Assembly (NCBI GenBank): GCA_014239735.1
Contig: JAAZYI010000014.1
Coordinates: 62,001-126,000, forward strand
Reading direction: 5' to 3'
Origin: Dehalococcoidia bacterium
GTDB taxonomy: Bacteria; Chloroflexota; Dehalococcoidia; Lucifugimonadales; Lucifugimonadaceae
Length of the DNA stretch: 64,000 nt
A program made the translations under genes and the position numbers. The notes below the pieces were generated by a model. It had not been told where the DNA came from and did no database searches. It saw nothing but the letters and a program-made list of their open reading frames with translations. Of the stretch, positions 25,689 through 34,552 are shown piece after piece (position 1 is the stretch's first letter; every line of letters begins with the position of its first letter).

Positions 25689-26730
25689 TATCTTCTAGTT
25701 GTAGAGTTTCATCCAACTTATAATCTTTTGTTATTTTTTTACCAAGAACTTTTTCTAGTTCATTCGGAGGAATCCCGTCCCCTGGAGACTTAAATGATAA
25801 ATCATCCAAATTAATAATCGAATCCTTACCTAAATCTTTCTTTGCAACTATTTTTTTACCCATTTTGAATCTTGCCAATTTTTCTTCCGATAGCAATTTT
25901 TTTTCAGAGTCACCTAATGAGAGTCGTACATTTTCTAATTCCTCAACAAGCTCTTTTAATAATGCGGGAGTTAATGAAAACTGATGGTCAGTTCCTTTCT
26001 GAGACCTATCTAGAGTAAAATGCTTTTCTATAAACCTTGCACCTAATGCATATGCCGCTACAGGAATTGATATGCCTGAATCATGACCAGAGTAACCTAT
26101 TACTGTATTAGGGAATCTGTCTCTGTAGGTACTTATTACGTTAAGGTTTATTGTTATGGGCTTTGCTGGATAAATAGAAGTGCATTGCATGATAACCACA
26201 TTTGGATTCATATCTATTACATAATTAAAAGTTTTTTCGACTTCCCAAAAATCAGCAGCTCCAGTGCTTATAATCATTGGCTTACCAAATTTAGCTACCT
26301 TTTCTATTAGTGGAAAAGTAGTTAGGTCCCCAGAAGCAATTTTAAAGCAGTTTAGTCCCATTTCATTTAGGAAATCTGCACTTTTTAAATCAAAAGGTGT
26401 TGCAAAAAATGTTATATTATTTTTCTCAGAGAATTTAAAAATCTCTTCAAAATCATTATCGCTTAGTTCTAGCTTATCCCTATGTTTTCCATAAGTTGAT
26501 GCAAAGCTTTGAGGTCCTACATAAGAAGAATTAAACATTTCTGAAGTGAATAGTTCCTTATTGTTCCTCTTTTGAAATTTTACTGCTGAGGCACCACTTT
26601 CTTTTGCAGCAATGATCATTTCTTTTGCATTATCTAGATCACCTTGATGATTATTACCGATCTCTGCAATTACATAGCACTTTGCTTCATAGTTAACTAA
26701 TTTTTTATTAAAAATGATTTCTCTGGTCAT
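25681..26730 (-). CDS. neuB: Sialic acid (nonulosonate) synthase NeuB
   Basis: Condenses an aldose with phosphoenolpyruvate to a nonulosonic acid. The 349 residues have the TIM-barrel motifs 'VIAEIGNNHQGDLDNAKEMI', 'AVKFQKRN', 'CFKIASGDLTTFPLI', 'MQCTSIYPAKP', 'IGYSGHD' and 'FIEKHFTLDRSQKGTDHQFSL', then a C-terminal SAF (antifreeze-like) domain from about 285 (KKIVAKKDLGKDSIINLDDL). This is the NeuB family and not KdsA. The acceptor (ManNAc, diacetyl sugars or a phosphorylated hexose) cannot be read from sequence. The adjacent phosphatase and lack of amino-sugar enzymes hint at a Kdn-9-phosphate-like route. It is the first gene of its operon, 50 bases from a divergent glycosyltransferase. Confidence 0.92.
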   Translation of the reverse strand: MTREIIFNKKLVNYEAKCYVIAEIGNNHQGDLDNAKEMIIAAKESGASAVKFQKRNNKELFTSEMFNSSYVGPQSFASTYGKHRDKLELSDNDFEEIFKFSEKNNITFFATPFDLKSADFLNEMGLNCFKIASGDLTTFPLIEKVAKFGKPMIISTGAADFWEVEKTFNYVIDMNPNVVIMQCTSIYPAKPITINLNVISTYRDRFPNTVIGYSGHDSGISIPVAAYALGARFIEKHFTLDRSQKGTDHQFSLTPALLKELVEELENVRLSLGDSEKKLLSEEKLARFKMGKKIVAKKDLGKDSIINLDDLSFKSPGDGIPPNELEKVLGKKITKDYKLDETLQLEDIE

Positions 26731-26780
26731 CTTCCCTACAATTTAATTAAAATACGATTTTACCTAATTAGATAGATACT

Positions 26781-27941
26781 TTGAAAATAGTTTACATCAC
26801 AAACGCTAGATTACCGACTGAGAAGGCTCATGGAGTCCAAATTTTAAAAATGATTCAAGCATTTTCAGGTTTAGGGAACCAAACTATATTGATTCATCCA
26901 AAGAGGCATCAAAAAGAAATTTCCCATAAAACTAATGTATTTAAGTTTTACGGAATAGAAAAGACTTTTGAAGTTAAATCTTTAAAATTTGTTGATCCAT
27001 ATATTTTTCGGTCATTTATGCCTAAATCCATATATAGATTCTTCTCATTTCTCATAGACTTTATGTGGGGCATTTTTTCAATTAATTACTCTAAGAAATA
27101 TAGTCCCGACTTTTTAATTTTTAGAGATAATACCCCATTTAGTTTATTTTTTTCATATTTATTGGGAATTCCTAGCGTAATAGAATTTCATGATATGCCT
27201 CCATTCATATCAAAAAGAATATTCAAGTTTGCTTTGAAAAGATCAAAAAGAATTAAATGTTTTAGTGTTACAAAAAAATTATCTTCAGATCTAGAGAATT
27301 ATTTTGGCTTAGATAAAAATATGATCAAAGTTTTGCATGATGCTGTTGACTTAGAAGAATTTACAAATAAGCCTGAAATTAATAATACTTCAAGTAAACC
27401 AATCTTAACCTATTGTGGCTCACTAAGTTATGAAAAAGGGACAGATTTGTTGATAGAAGCTGCGAGTAAATTAGAAGGTTTTCAAGTAATAATAGTTGGA
27501 GGGCTAGATGTAGACGTAAAAATATATTCTGAAAAAGCCAGCAATATGAATATAAATAATATTAGGTTTGTTGGCCAAGTATTGCCTTTTGAGGTAGTTA
27601 ATTATTTGAATTCTTCAGATATTTTATTACTGCCTTCAAGTGGAAAATCAAAGAAATCTAGGGAATATACTTCTGCGATGAAGCTTTTTGAATATCTAGC
27701 AACCGGAGTTCCGATCGTTGCTTCCAATATACCTTCAAATACTGAAATTTTGACTGAATATAAAAATTGTATTTTATTTAATCCCGATGATCCTGATAAT
27801 TTAAGTCAAGAAATAAAAAAGCTTTGGGAAGATCGCAGCCTAAGAGAAAAGATATCTAAAAACTCTATTGAATTATCTAGACAATTTACTTGGAAAAATA
27901 GATGCAAAATAATAATTGATGAAATAAGAGAAATTAAATGA
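26781..27941 (+). CDS. Glycosyltransferase, GT4/GT-B type
   Basis: A 386-residue GT-B enzyme starting at TTG 26781 ('MKIVYITNARLPTEKAHGVQI'). The N-terminal acceptor domain ends with 'VIEFHDMPP'; the donor domain has 'ILTYCGSLSYEKGTDLLIEA', 'IIVGG' and 'AMKLFEYLATGVPIVASNIPSNTEIL', the EX7E-type motif of GT4 retaining transferases (E in KLFEYLATG). The HGVQ opening is common in enzymes of surface-polysaccharide loci. The donor and linkage are unknown. It begins the plus-strand glycan operon and overlaps the next transferase by four bases. Confidence 0.82.
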   Translation: MKIVYITNARLPTEKAHGVQILKMIQAFSGLGNQTILIHPKRHQKEISHKTNVFKFYGIEKTFEVKSLKFVDPYIFRSFMPKSIYRFFSFLIDFMWGIFSINYSKKYSPDFLIFRDNTPFSLFFSYLLGIPSVIEFHDMPPFISKRIFKFALKRSKRIKCFSVTKKLSSDLENYFGLDKNMIKVLHDAVDLEEFTNKPEINNTSSKPILTYCGSLSYEKGTDLLIEAASKLEGFQVIIVGGLDVDVKIYSEKASNMNINNIRFVGQVLPFEVVNYLNSSDILLLPSSGKSKKSREYTSAMKLFEYLATGVPIVASNIPSNTEILTEYKNCILFNPDDPDNLSQEIKKLWEDRSLREKISKNSIELSRQFTWKNRCKIIIDEIREIK

Positions 27942-29068
27942 ATTCATCGAATAAAAAACTTATAGCTATATTCTCACCATTTTTAAATCCTGTAGGTGTA
28001 AAAAGAGCTACTTTTGGGCTTGCAAAAGAATTTTCTAAAAGTGGGTATCAAATAGATATGTTAAGTGTACATAAAGAGTGGGATGATTTGGAGTTTCTAG
28101 AAAATATGAGATTAATTAAACTTTCAAATATTTTTAATAATTTTCCTACTACTGGCTACATTTTATTTAGAGCAGTTTCTCTCCTTATTGCGGTTAGAAC
28201 TGTTTTCACTATTTCTAATTATCTTAAAAAGAATAAGCCAGGTGTACTTTTCGCATCAATGATGCCTGCAGTTGCATGGCTTGGCTTAAAGATTTCAGGC
28301 CAGAGATCATCTACAAAGCTTGTAGTTAGTATTCAAGGATATCCGGTAAATAATTCATTTAGGAGATCATTATGGAAGAGAGTTTTTAAGGATTCCCAAG
28401 ATGTAATAGCCGAGTCAGAAAGCTTAAAAGATAAATTGGTGCATATGGCAGGCAATGAGAATAATTTGAATTATATTTACAATCCTCATTTCGAAAATCA
28501 AGATGATTTTTATACAGATTCTAATAATGCAGAAGAAGAATATGACTTTATCTTAGGTTTAGGGCGACTTACAAAGCAAAAAAATTTCAAATTATTAATT
28601 CATGCATTTAGTGGTTTGAGTAATATTGATAATCTTAGCTTATTAATTATTGGTGACGGAGAGGAAAAAGGTAGTTTAGAGAAGTTAATTAATAAATTAG
28701 ATTTATCATCAAGAGTAAAATTATTAGGTGAAATAAAGAATCCATTAAGTTATGTAGAAAAAGCAAAAATATTAGTCATTCCATCTTTATGGGAAGGCTT
28801 GCCAAGAGTTGCCGTTGAGGCACAAGCACTTAAAACGCCTATAATTTCCTCATGTGAAGAAGGGGGTCTTGGTGAAATATTAATGAATGGGGATGCAGGA
28901 CAAATCATTAAAAAAAATAATCCTATAGAAATGAAGAATGCAATCGAAAAATATATACAAGATGAAAATCTTGCTAAAGATCATGCAAAACTCGCTTATG
29001 ATAATTTGAATAGATTTTCTCTCTCTTCTTCATCAAAAAAATATTTAGATATTTTTTCGAGATACTAA
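27938..29068 (+). CDS. Glycosyltransferase, GT4 type
   Basis: A 376-residue GT-B protein. The acceptor domain has 'NPVGVKRATFGLAKEFSKSGY' and 'KLVVSIQGYP'; the donor domain contains 'FILGLGRLTKQKNFKLLIHAF', 'LLIIGDGEEKGSLEKLI' and 'VIPSLWEGLPRVAVEAQALKTPIISS', the canonical GT4 EGxxxxxxEA motif (EX7E). Typical size. It is translationally coupled to the first GT4 gene and followed one base later by a GT2 gene, so a chain of sugars is added by successive enzymes of this operon. Donor sugar unknown. Confidence 0.85.
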   Translation: MNSSNKKLIAIFSPFLNPVGVKRATFGLAKEFSKSGYQIDMLSVHKEWDDLEFLENMRLIKLSNIFNNFPTTGYILFRAVSLLIAVRTVFTISNYLKKNKPGVLFASMMPAVAWLGLKISGQRSSTKLVVSIQGYPVNNSFRRSLWKRVFKDSQDVIAESESLKDKLVHMAGNENNLNYIYNPHFENQDDFYTDSNNAEEEYDFILGLGRLTKQKNFKLLIHAFSGLSNIDNLSLLIIGDGEEKGSLEKLINKLDLSSRVKLLGEIKNPLSYVEKAKILVIPSLWEGLPRVAVEAQALKTPIISSCEEGGLGEILMNGDAGQIIKKNNPIEMKNAIEKYIQDENLAKDHAKLAYDNLNRFSLSSSSKKYLDIFSRY

Positions 29069-29069
29069 T

Positions 29070-29987
29070 ATGTATAAAAATGAGGACATTACAGTATTAA
29101 TAGCCACGAAAGATAGGGTTGATGAAATTGAAAGAGCAATTCAAAGCTCGATAAATCAATCACTGAAAGTTAATATAGTGGTTCTAGATGATGCTTCTGA
29201 AATAAATATAAAAGAAGAACTTGAAGGTAAATTTAGAGACCAGTCTATTAAATGGATGAGGTCTGATGCACCATCTGGAGTAGCTGGAGCAAGAAATAAG
29301 CTTGTTGAAGGATCAGAGGGGTCTATAATGGTCTTCTTGGATGATGATGCTTATTTCACCCAAGAAGATTCCCTAGAAAAAATTCTTAATAAATTTTCCT
29401 CTTCTAATGAAATCGCTGGGATGGCCCTTAAGATAATATTGAGACAAGATGTAGATGGGCTTCAAATTCCTTTTAATAAATTAAAAAGATTTCTAAACAA
29501 AAATGTTCATAATAATGAAGCAGAAGTATCTTATTATATTGGAGCAGGTCATGTGTTATTAAGAGAAACCTTTGAAAAAGTTGGAGGCTACGATACTGAA
29601 CTTTTTTACGGACTTGAAGAACTGGATATTAGTTCCGAGATTATAAAAGAAGATAAAAAAATAGTTTACTTTCCTCAAGTTGAAATAATACATGAACCTA
29701 AGAAATCAGTTGTTGATAAGAAGAATAAGTTAAGGGATGAGGCTTATTACAGCATAAGGAATAGAATTTGGGTTTCTTATAAACATCTGCCAGTAATGTA
29801 TCTAATAGTGCATTTAACCGTATGGTGCTCATTCTATTTTTTGAAATCATTGTTTAAATTTCAATTGAGAAAATTTTTTATCGCTACTTTTGAAGGATTC
29901 AGAAAATTGAATTCTAAAGATAGGAAACCATTTAATCCTAATGCTATGAGGTATCTTAAGAAAAATAATGGAAGGCTTTGGTATTAA
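29070..29987 (+). CDS. Glycosyltransferase, GT2 (GT-A) type
   Basis: A 305-residue inverting GT-A transferase: 'DITVLIATKDRVDEIERAIQS', 'VVLDDASE', 'GVAGARNKLVEGSEG' and the metal-binding 'VFLDDDAYF' (DXD), then 'GGYDTELFYGLEELDIS' as the catalytic ED region. A hydrophobic stretch near the C-terminus ('YLIVHLTVWCSFYFL', about 245-260) could anchor it at the membrane. Resembles rhamnosyl-type GT2 enzymes, but the sugar is not certain. Its stop overlaps the next start as TAATG. Confidence 0.82.
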   Translation: MYKNEDITVLIATKDRVDEIERAIQSSINQSLKVNIVVLDDASEINIKEELEGKFRDQSIKWMRSDAPSGVAGARNKLVEGSEGSIMVFLDDDAYFTQEDSLEKILNKFSSSNEIAGMALKIILRQDVDGLQIPFNKLKRFLNKNVHNNEAEVSYYIGAGHVLLRETFEKVGGYDTELFYGLEELDISSEIIKEDKKIVYFPQVEIIHEPKKSVVDKKNKLRDEAYYSIRNRIWVSYKHLPVMYLIVHLTVWCSFYFLKSLFKFQLRKFFIATFEGFRKLNSKDRKPFNPNAMRYLKKNNGRLWY

Positions 29988-31135
29988 TGGATAATCAAAA
30001 AGTTGAATTTGTTTCTAAATTTAATAAATCTGGAGAAGAAAAAATTCTGAAGTCAGTAATAATACCTACAAGAAATGAGGAAGATTACATTGAAGAATGC
30101 ATAAATTCTCTGATTGATTTGTCTATCCCATGGGATACTGAATTCATAGTAGTTGATGGAATGAGTACTGACAGAACTATTGAAATTGTTAAAGAAAAAT
30201 TCAGTCACTTGAATCTAAAGATTTTAGAAAACCCTAATCTTTATCAGTCTTACGCAATGAATATAGGAATTGAAAATTCCGCTTCTACATCTGAAGTAAT
30301 TATTAGAGCCGATGCTCATTCAAAATACCTACAAGATCATATAGAAGATTGTTATAAAGCTTTTAGTAAAAATCCCATCTGGGTTGAATATAGAAAAGAG
30401 ATTGAGGAGCTATCTGGTGCTGGAAACTGCGGATCTGTTCAATGTGCAGTAGGAACTAATTTTTTTACAAGAATTGTTGCTGATGTAATGAACTCAGGAT
30501 ATGCGATGGGAGGAGTCCAATACAGAAAGATAGATATGAAATATCCCCTAGAGAAATTATATATTCAGTCAGATACAGCATATTTAGGTTGTTGGGAGAA
30601 ATCAGTTTTGATTGAGTTAGGAGGTTTTGATGAGGAATTTCAAATCAATGAAGATTATGAATTGAATACTAGAATTAGGAAGTCAGGTAGAAAGGTTATT
30701 GTAAATAAACATTCAATTGTTGATTATTATGTTAGAAGTTCAATTTTTGGATTAATAAAACAATTTTTCAGATATGGTTTATGGAAAACAAAAACTTTAT
30801 ACGTGCACCCAGATTCATTTAAATCGAGACAACTAGCTCCAGTTCTATTTGTATTGTTTTTAATTGCTTTAGGAATTGGAAATTTTGTTCTTCCTAATCC
30901 ATATTTATTAATTCTTGATGCCTTATCATCAGTTATAGGAGTTTTTTGGTTAATTATGATTTTATTGATTTGGAAAAATTCGATCAATAACAGAACATTT
31001 AAAGATCCTAAATCTGATTTAGTGTTTAGTGTATTTATTATTCCTTTTATTGTGCTATCGATGCATATTTCTTGGGGCCTAGGATTTTTATATGGCCTTA
31101 CAAGATGGGTAAGAGGAGGTTGGAATAAATCTTGA
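29987..31135 (+). CDS. Membrane glycosyltransferase, GT2 ExoA-like
   Basis: A 382-residue GT2 protein from ATG 29987 (TTG 29978 is possible, but the ATG overlaps the previous stop and has AAGG upstream). The catalytic domain has 'SVIIPTRNEEDYIEECINSL', 'FIVVDGMSTDRTIEIV' and 'IIRADAHSKY' (DxDxH-type DXD as in succinoglycan ExoA), then 'GGFDEEFQINEDYELNTRIRK' (ED). Transmembrane helices lie in the last 120 residues ('LFVLFLIALGIGNFVL', 'GVFWLIMILLIW', 'VFSVFIIPFIVLS'). ExoA adds a glucose on the cytoplasmic face to a lipid-linked chain; the sugar here is unknown. Confidence 0.82.
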   Translation: MDNQKVEFVSKFNKSGEEKILKSVIIPTRNEEDYIEECINSLIDLSIPWDTEFIVVDGMSTDRTIEIVKEKFSHLNLKILENPNLYQSYAMNIGIENSASTSEVIIRADAHSKYLQDHIEDCYKAFSKNPIWVEYRKEIEELSGAGNCGSVQCAVGTNFFTRIVADVMNSGYAMGGVQYRKIDMKYPLEKLYIQSDTAYLGCWEKSVLIELGGFDEEFQINEDYELNTRIRKSGRKVIVNKHSIVDYYVRSSIFGLIKQFFRYGLWKTKTLYVHPDSFKSRQLAPVLFVLFLIALGIGNFVLPNPYLLILDALSSVIGVFWLIMILLIWKNSINNRTFKDPKSDLVFSVFIIPFIVLSMHISWGLGFLYGLTRWVRGGWNKS

Positions 31136-31746
31136 AACCTAAAAACTATAAATTGAAAAGGCCTCTCGACTTATTAATGATAATTGGCGGATTATTATTT
31201 CCTTTATTATGGCCTCTTTGGTTGATAGTTATATTCATAATCCCTCTATTAATTTGGATTGAAGATAGAGGCCCAATTTTTTATTCTCAAAATAGAATTG
31301 GTAAAAATAAAAAGATTTTTAAAGTTATTAAATTTAGAACTATGATACCTGAAGCGGAGAAGGTTTCTGGTGCAGTGTGGTCAACTAAAGATGATCCTAG
31401 AATAACTAAAATTGGGCACATACTTAGAAGAACAGCGCTAGACGAGATACCTCAATTACTTAATATATTGAAAGGAGAAATGAGTTTCGTTGGTCCTAGG
31501 GCTGAGAGACCAGAACTTCATGAGAAATTCGCGAAAGAAATTCCTGATTTCGATAAAAGACTAGATGTGACCCCAGGACTTTCAGGATTAGCACAAATAA
31601 ATGGTTCATATGATTTAGATCCTAAAGAGAAGTTAGTATTCGATATTAATTATTCTAAAGAAATGAGTTTATTTTTTGATATAAAAATAATTATAATTTC
31701 TGTATTTAATAGTATTGCAGCTAGATGGGATCAGCCAGATAAATAA
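31132..31746 (+). CDS. Undecaprenyl-phosphate sugar-1-phosphate transferase (initiating enzyme)
   Basis: A 204-residue bacterial sugar transferase of the short PglC/WbaP-catalytic type. It has one N-terminal hydrophobic re-entrant region ('LLMIIGGLLFPLLWPLWLIVIFIIPLLIW', only partly shown here), then 'GPIFYSQNRIGKNKKIFKVIKFRTM', 'TKDDPRITKIGHILRRTALDEIPQLLN' with the catalytic Asp-Glu, 'MSFVGPRAERPE' and 'TPGLSGLAQINGSY'. It transfers a phospho-sugar to undecaprenyl phosphate to start repeat-unit assembly. The start is TTG at 31132, overlapping the previous stop. It ends seven bases before the convergent O-antigen ligase gene. Confidence 0.9.
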   Translation: MKPKNYKLKRPLDLLMIIGGLLFPLLWPLWLIVIFIIPLLIWIEDRGPIFYSQNRIGKNKKIFKVIKFRTMIPEAEKVSGAVWSTKDDPRITKIGHILRRTALDEIPQLLNILKGEMSFVGPRAERPELHEKFAKEIPDFDKRLDVTPGLSGLAQINGSYDLDPKEKLVFDINYSKEMSLFFDIKIIIISVFNSIAARWDQPDK

Positions 31747-31753
31747 AATCATT

Positions 31754-34552
31754 CTATTCTGTCACATCAACTTTTATAATTTTTACTTCAAAATATATAG
31801 TTTCATTTGGAGGAATTAAGCCTTTAACTCCAACTGCTCCATATGCCATTTCTGGAGGGATGACCATTCGAGCTATACTGCCTTCTCCTAGACCCATCAA
31901 TCCACTTTCAAAGCCTTGAATAGCCCTGCCTGAACCAGTTTTGAATGTCAAAGTAGGAATATCTACAAGATATGAACTATCAAATAAGCATCCATTGGAC
32001 AACCATCCAGTGTAATCCAATGTTACTATTGCTCCTGGTGCAATTGGGAAAGCTCCCTTAGAAATCTCTTGTTTAATTCCAACTATAACTCCATTATCGA
32101 GCTCATTACTACGCAAGATATTCGAATCTTCAAAAGTAGGTTTATCAATAGGATATTCTTCATTTCTACAATTTGTTTCCCATTCAGGAATTATTTCACC
32201 TTTTATTATCCCAAGACTTTGATCCCAGAAATTTTTCCATTGCTCAGGCATAATTTTTCTCCAATTTTCAATTAGAGGTTCCGCCGTAATGGGGTCATTC
32301 ATTAGAAGAGCAGTTCTTATTTTAATTTCTAGAGTCTGAACTGAATTGGGAGATAACTCTTCTAACTTCTTTAGAATGCCTTTAACGATTTCTAAATTAT
32401 TTGGATCATAGCTTGCCAGCCCTAAGTAGACACTTGAAGCTGCGAAATGAATATTGAAATGATTAGGTTCAACCTCAATTGCTTTGTTATATTCTTGCGA
32501 AATTAAATTTGTTAAAGCAGTATATTGTTCTGCAAAATTACCTGATTTTTCCGCTCCAGAAAGCATCTCTTCATAATCTCTCCCAATTATGTATAAGATT
32601 TCTTGCCTTCCATAATTGGATAAAGGTTCAAATGTATTAATATTATCTTGCACTTCAATTAATGATTTTGGAGACCCTAGAGGGGGAGTGATTTTTGCAG
32701 ATTGAAATGGAGTAGCTACATAAGATCTTATAACGATTATGGTTAGGATAGGTAGAATTATTAATAAACTTATAATAAAGCCATCTCTTGCAAATAATTG
32801 CTCTTTTGATTCTTTGCTTAAATCAATATCTAATTCATCTTTTTTTGTAAAACCTTGCTCTGATCTTACTAGGAATGCAACCAGTAGCATTACCTGAAGA
32901 AATATTGGTAGTACTGAGAAATTAAACATTGAATATATAACATAAGAAATAAAGAAGGCTCCAAAAAGCATCCAGAAAATATTTTCTGGATGCTTTTTCA
33001 ATGCTCTTTTTATAATTAGGTAGACAATGTATATCCATAATGATGCAATTGATATAAATCCAATAATTCCAGAAGTCGCCATTATATGCAGAATTCTATT
33101 ATGAGCTCTATCAAAATGAGGAACATCGCCTGACCTACTTTCATCCACATATTTATAGTGAAGGATAGGAAAATTTTCAGGGCCTATTCCCAAAATTGGA
33201 TATTCAGAAAAACCTTTTAATGCTGTGCCCCAAGAAAAACCTCGTTCGCCAACATCAAAACCAGAACGAAAAGGATAAGATATTCCAGATCCAAAATTTG
33301 ATATGAATTTCATAGCCGAAGTACATTCTCTGAATGAACCTCTTTTTATCACCCAATAGTAAGTCAGTATCTCATCTGAGCAAATCCTTGATTTCATTTC
33401 AGGTTTAGATATTTTTCCAATATCTACCATATGTTGCAATAGTTGCGCCATGGTCGGTTCATATTTTCCTGATGATATTTCTATATCATAATATTCTTGA
33501 ACAAATGCAAGCTCAGGAATTCTAGAAATTACCTCATTGCTCGTCCTGTCGGCATTTATCGCTTTCCAATTAGTTTTTTTTATAAAAACTTCTTCAGGAA
33601 AGTACTTGGAAAGCACTTCTAATCTTAAATCAAACCTTTGAGATTCTATTGTGCTAGTTATGAAATAGAAAGCAGGGATCGAAATAATCACTGAAATAAT
33701 TGGAATTAGTGCGAATTTCCTAAATTTTTTATAAGTAATTGATATAATAATAGATATAAATAAGGTTGCTACTGCTATCCCAATTAATGTTGCCCTAGAC
33801 CCTGAATTCAAAATCGTCCATATCGAAATAAGAGAGCCAATAGTAGCAATTATTACATAAGCCTTAGATGAAGATTTAAGAGAAGTATATGTATTGATAA
33901 TTGATGATCGATAATTTTTTTGAAATTCCCTATAAATCAGGGCTATTGAACTAAAAGCCACCATAGACAAGTATGTCGCTAAGTATGATGGATTACCAAT
34001 TGTAGATTCAACTCTCTCTCCTTGAGTGTATGATCCTTCAGGGTCTACCACTAGAGGGAATATATCTAAACCTCCTGCTCTAGGTATTACTAAGCCCAGA
34101 GATTCAAAAAATCCTAAAGTTGCGACTATTAATCCTACAAAAGTATTTATTTTCCATAAACTTATCCAAGACATTCTAGTTTTTAGCACAGAAGAAGCTA
34201 CCAATATAAAAATGAGCCAATGGAAGTATTCAACAACCCCTTCCATTCTCTCCCAGTTGCCCCAAAAACTATTTAAAGGGCTAGAATTAAATATTCCAGA
34301 TAGGGCTTGAGTAAGTATAAAAAGCGAGAAAAGTAATACTAGGACGTTTTTTTCGGGCAAGTACTTGCTGTTAGCAGAAATAAGTATTAGCCACAAGCAT
34401 GATATTGAATAAATAATTCCTCTAAACCATAGTGACTTTCCTACCACAAAAGGAAAAACTGTTTCAGGTGAAACCACTAATGGTGTAAATATAATTAGTG
34501 ATAAGCCTAAAAAGATTAATTTGGGAAAATTTTTATTTATAAATATTCTCAT
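31754..34552 (-). CDS. O-antigen ligase/polymerase with TPR region fused to a C-terminal FKBP prolyl isomerase
   Basis: A 932-residue polytopic protein. Residues 1-310 hold many transmembrane helices. A large extracytoplasmic loop (about 315-475) ends with 'FSWGTALKGFSEYPILGIGPENF' and 'RAHNRILHIMATSGIIG', the Wzy_C/WaaL signature. Further helices run to about 620, followed by a helical TPR-like segment (about 640-800). Residues from about 828 are a full FKBP domain: 'VTLDYTGWLSNGCLFDSS', 'AIQGFESGLMGLGEG', 'MVIPPEMAYG', 'IYFEVKIIKV'. The active-site Tyr, Asp, Tyr and Phe are kept and Trp is Phe. The frame is continuous, so this is a true fusion. A perfect 36-base palindrome lies in its coding DNA (32963-32998). 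Its start overlaps the upstream epimerase gene by 20 bases. Confidence 0.85.
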   Translation of the reverse strand: MRIFINKNFPKLIFLGLSLIIFTPLVVSPETVFPFVVGKSLWFRGIIYSISCLWLILISANSKYLPEKNVLVLLFSLFILTQALSGIFNSSPLNSFWGNWERMEGVVEYFHWLIFILVASSVLKTRMSWISLWKINTFVGLIVATLGFFESLGLVIPRAGGLDIFPLVVDPEGSYTQGERVESTIGNPSYLATYLSMVAFSSIALIYREFQKNYRSSIINTYTSLKSSSKAYVIIATIGSLISIWTILNSGSRATLIGIAVATLFISIIISITYKKFRKFALIPIISVIISIPAFYFITSTIESQRFDLRLEVLSKYFPEEVFIKKTNWKAINADRTSNEVISRIPELAFVQEYYDIEISSGKYEPTMAQLLQHMVDIGKISKPEMKSRICSDEILTYYWVIKRGSFRECTSAMKFISNFGSGISYPFRSGFDVGERGFSWGTALKGFSEYPILGIGPENFPILHYKYVDESRSGDVPHFDRAHNRILHIMATSGIIGFISIASLWIYIVYLIIKRALKKHPENIFWMLFGAFFISYVIYSMFNFSVLPIFLQVMLLVAFLVRSEQGFTKKDELDIDLSKESKEQLFARDGFIISLLIILPILTIIVIRSYVATPFQSAKITPPLGSPKSLIEVQDNINTFEPLSNYGRQEILYIIGRDYEEMLSGAEKSGNFAEQYTALTNLISQEYNKAIEVEPNHFNIHFAASSVYLGLASYDPNNLEIVKGILKKLEELSPNSVQTLEIKIRTALLMNDPITAEPLIENWRKIMPEQWKNFWDQSLGIIKGEIIPEWETNCRNEEYPIDKPTFEDSNILRSNELDNGVIVGIKQEISKGAFPIAPGAIVTLDYTGWLSNGCLFDSSYLVDIPTLTFKTGSGRAIQGFESGLMGLGEGSIARMVIPPEMAYGAVGVKGLIPPNETIYFEVKIIKVDVTE
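32963..32998. repeat. Perfect 36-bp palindrome with A5/T5 flanks inside O-antigen ligase gene
   Basis: The 18 bases at 32963-32980 and the 18 at 32981-32998 are exact reverse complements with no spacer. The core arm is GCATCCAGAAAAT, with AAAAA at one end and TTTTT at the other, so RNA from either strand gives a stem followed by a U run, like an intrinsic terminator. It encodes KKHPENIFWMLF between two predicted membrane helices. Confidence 0.9.
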
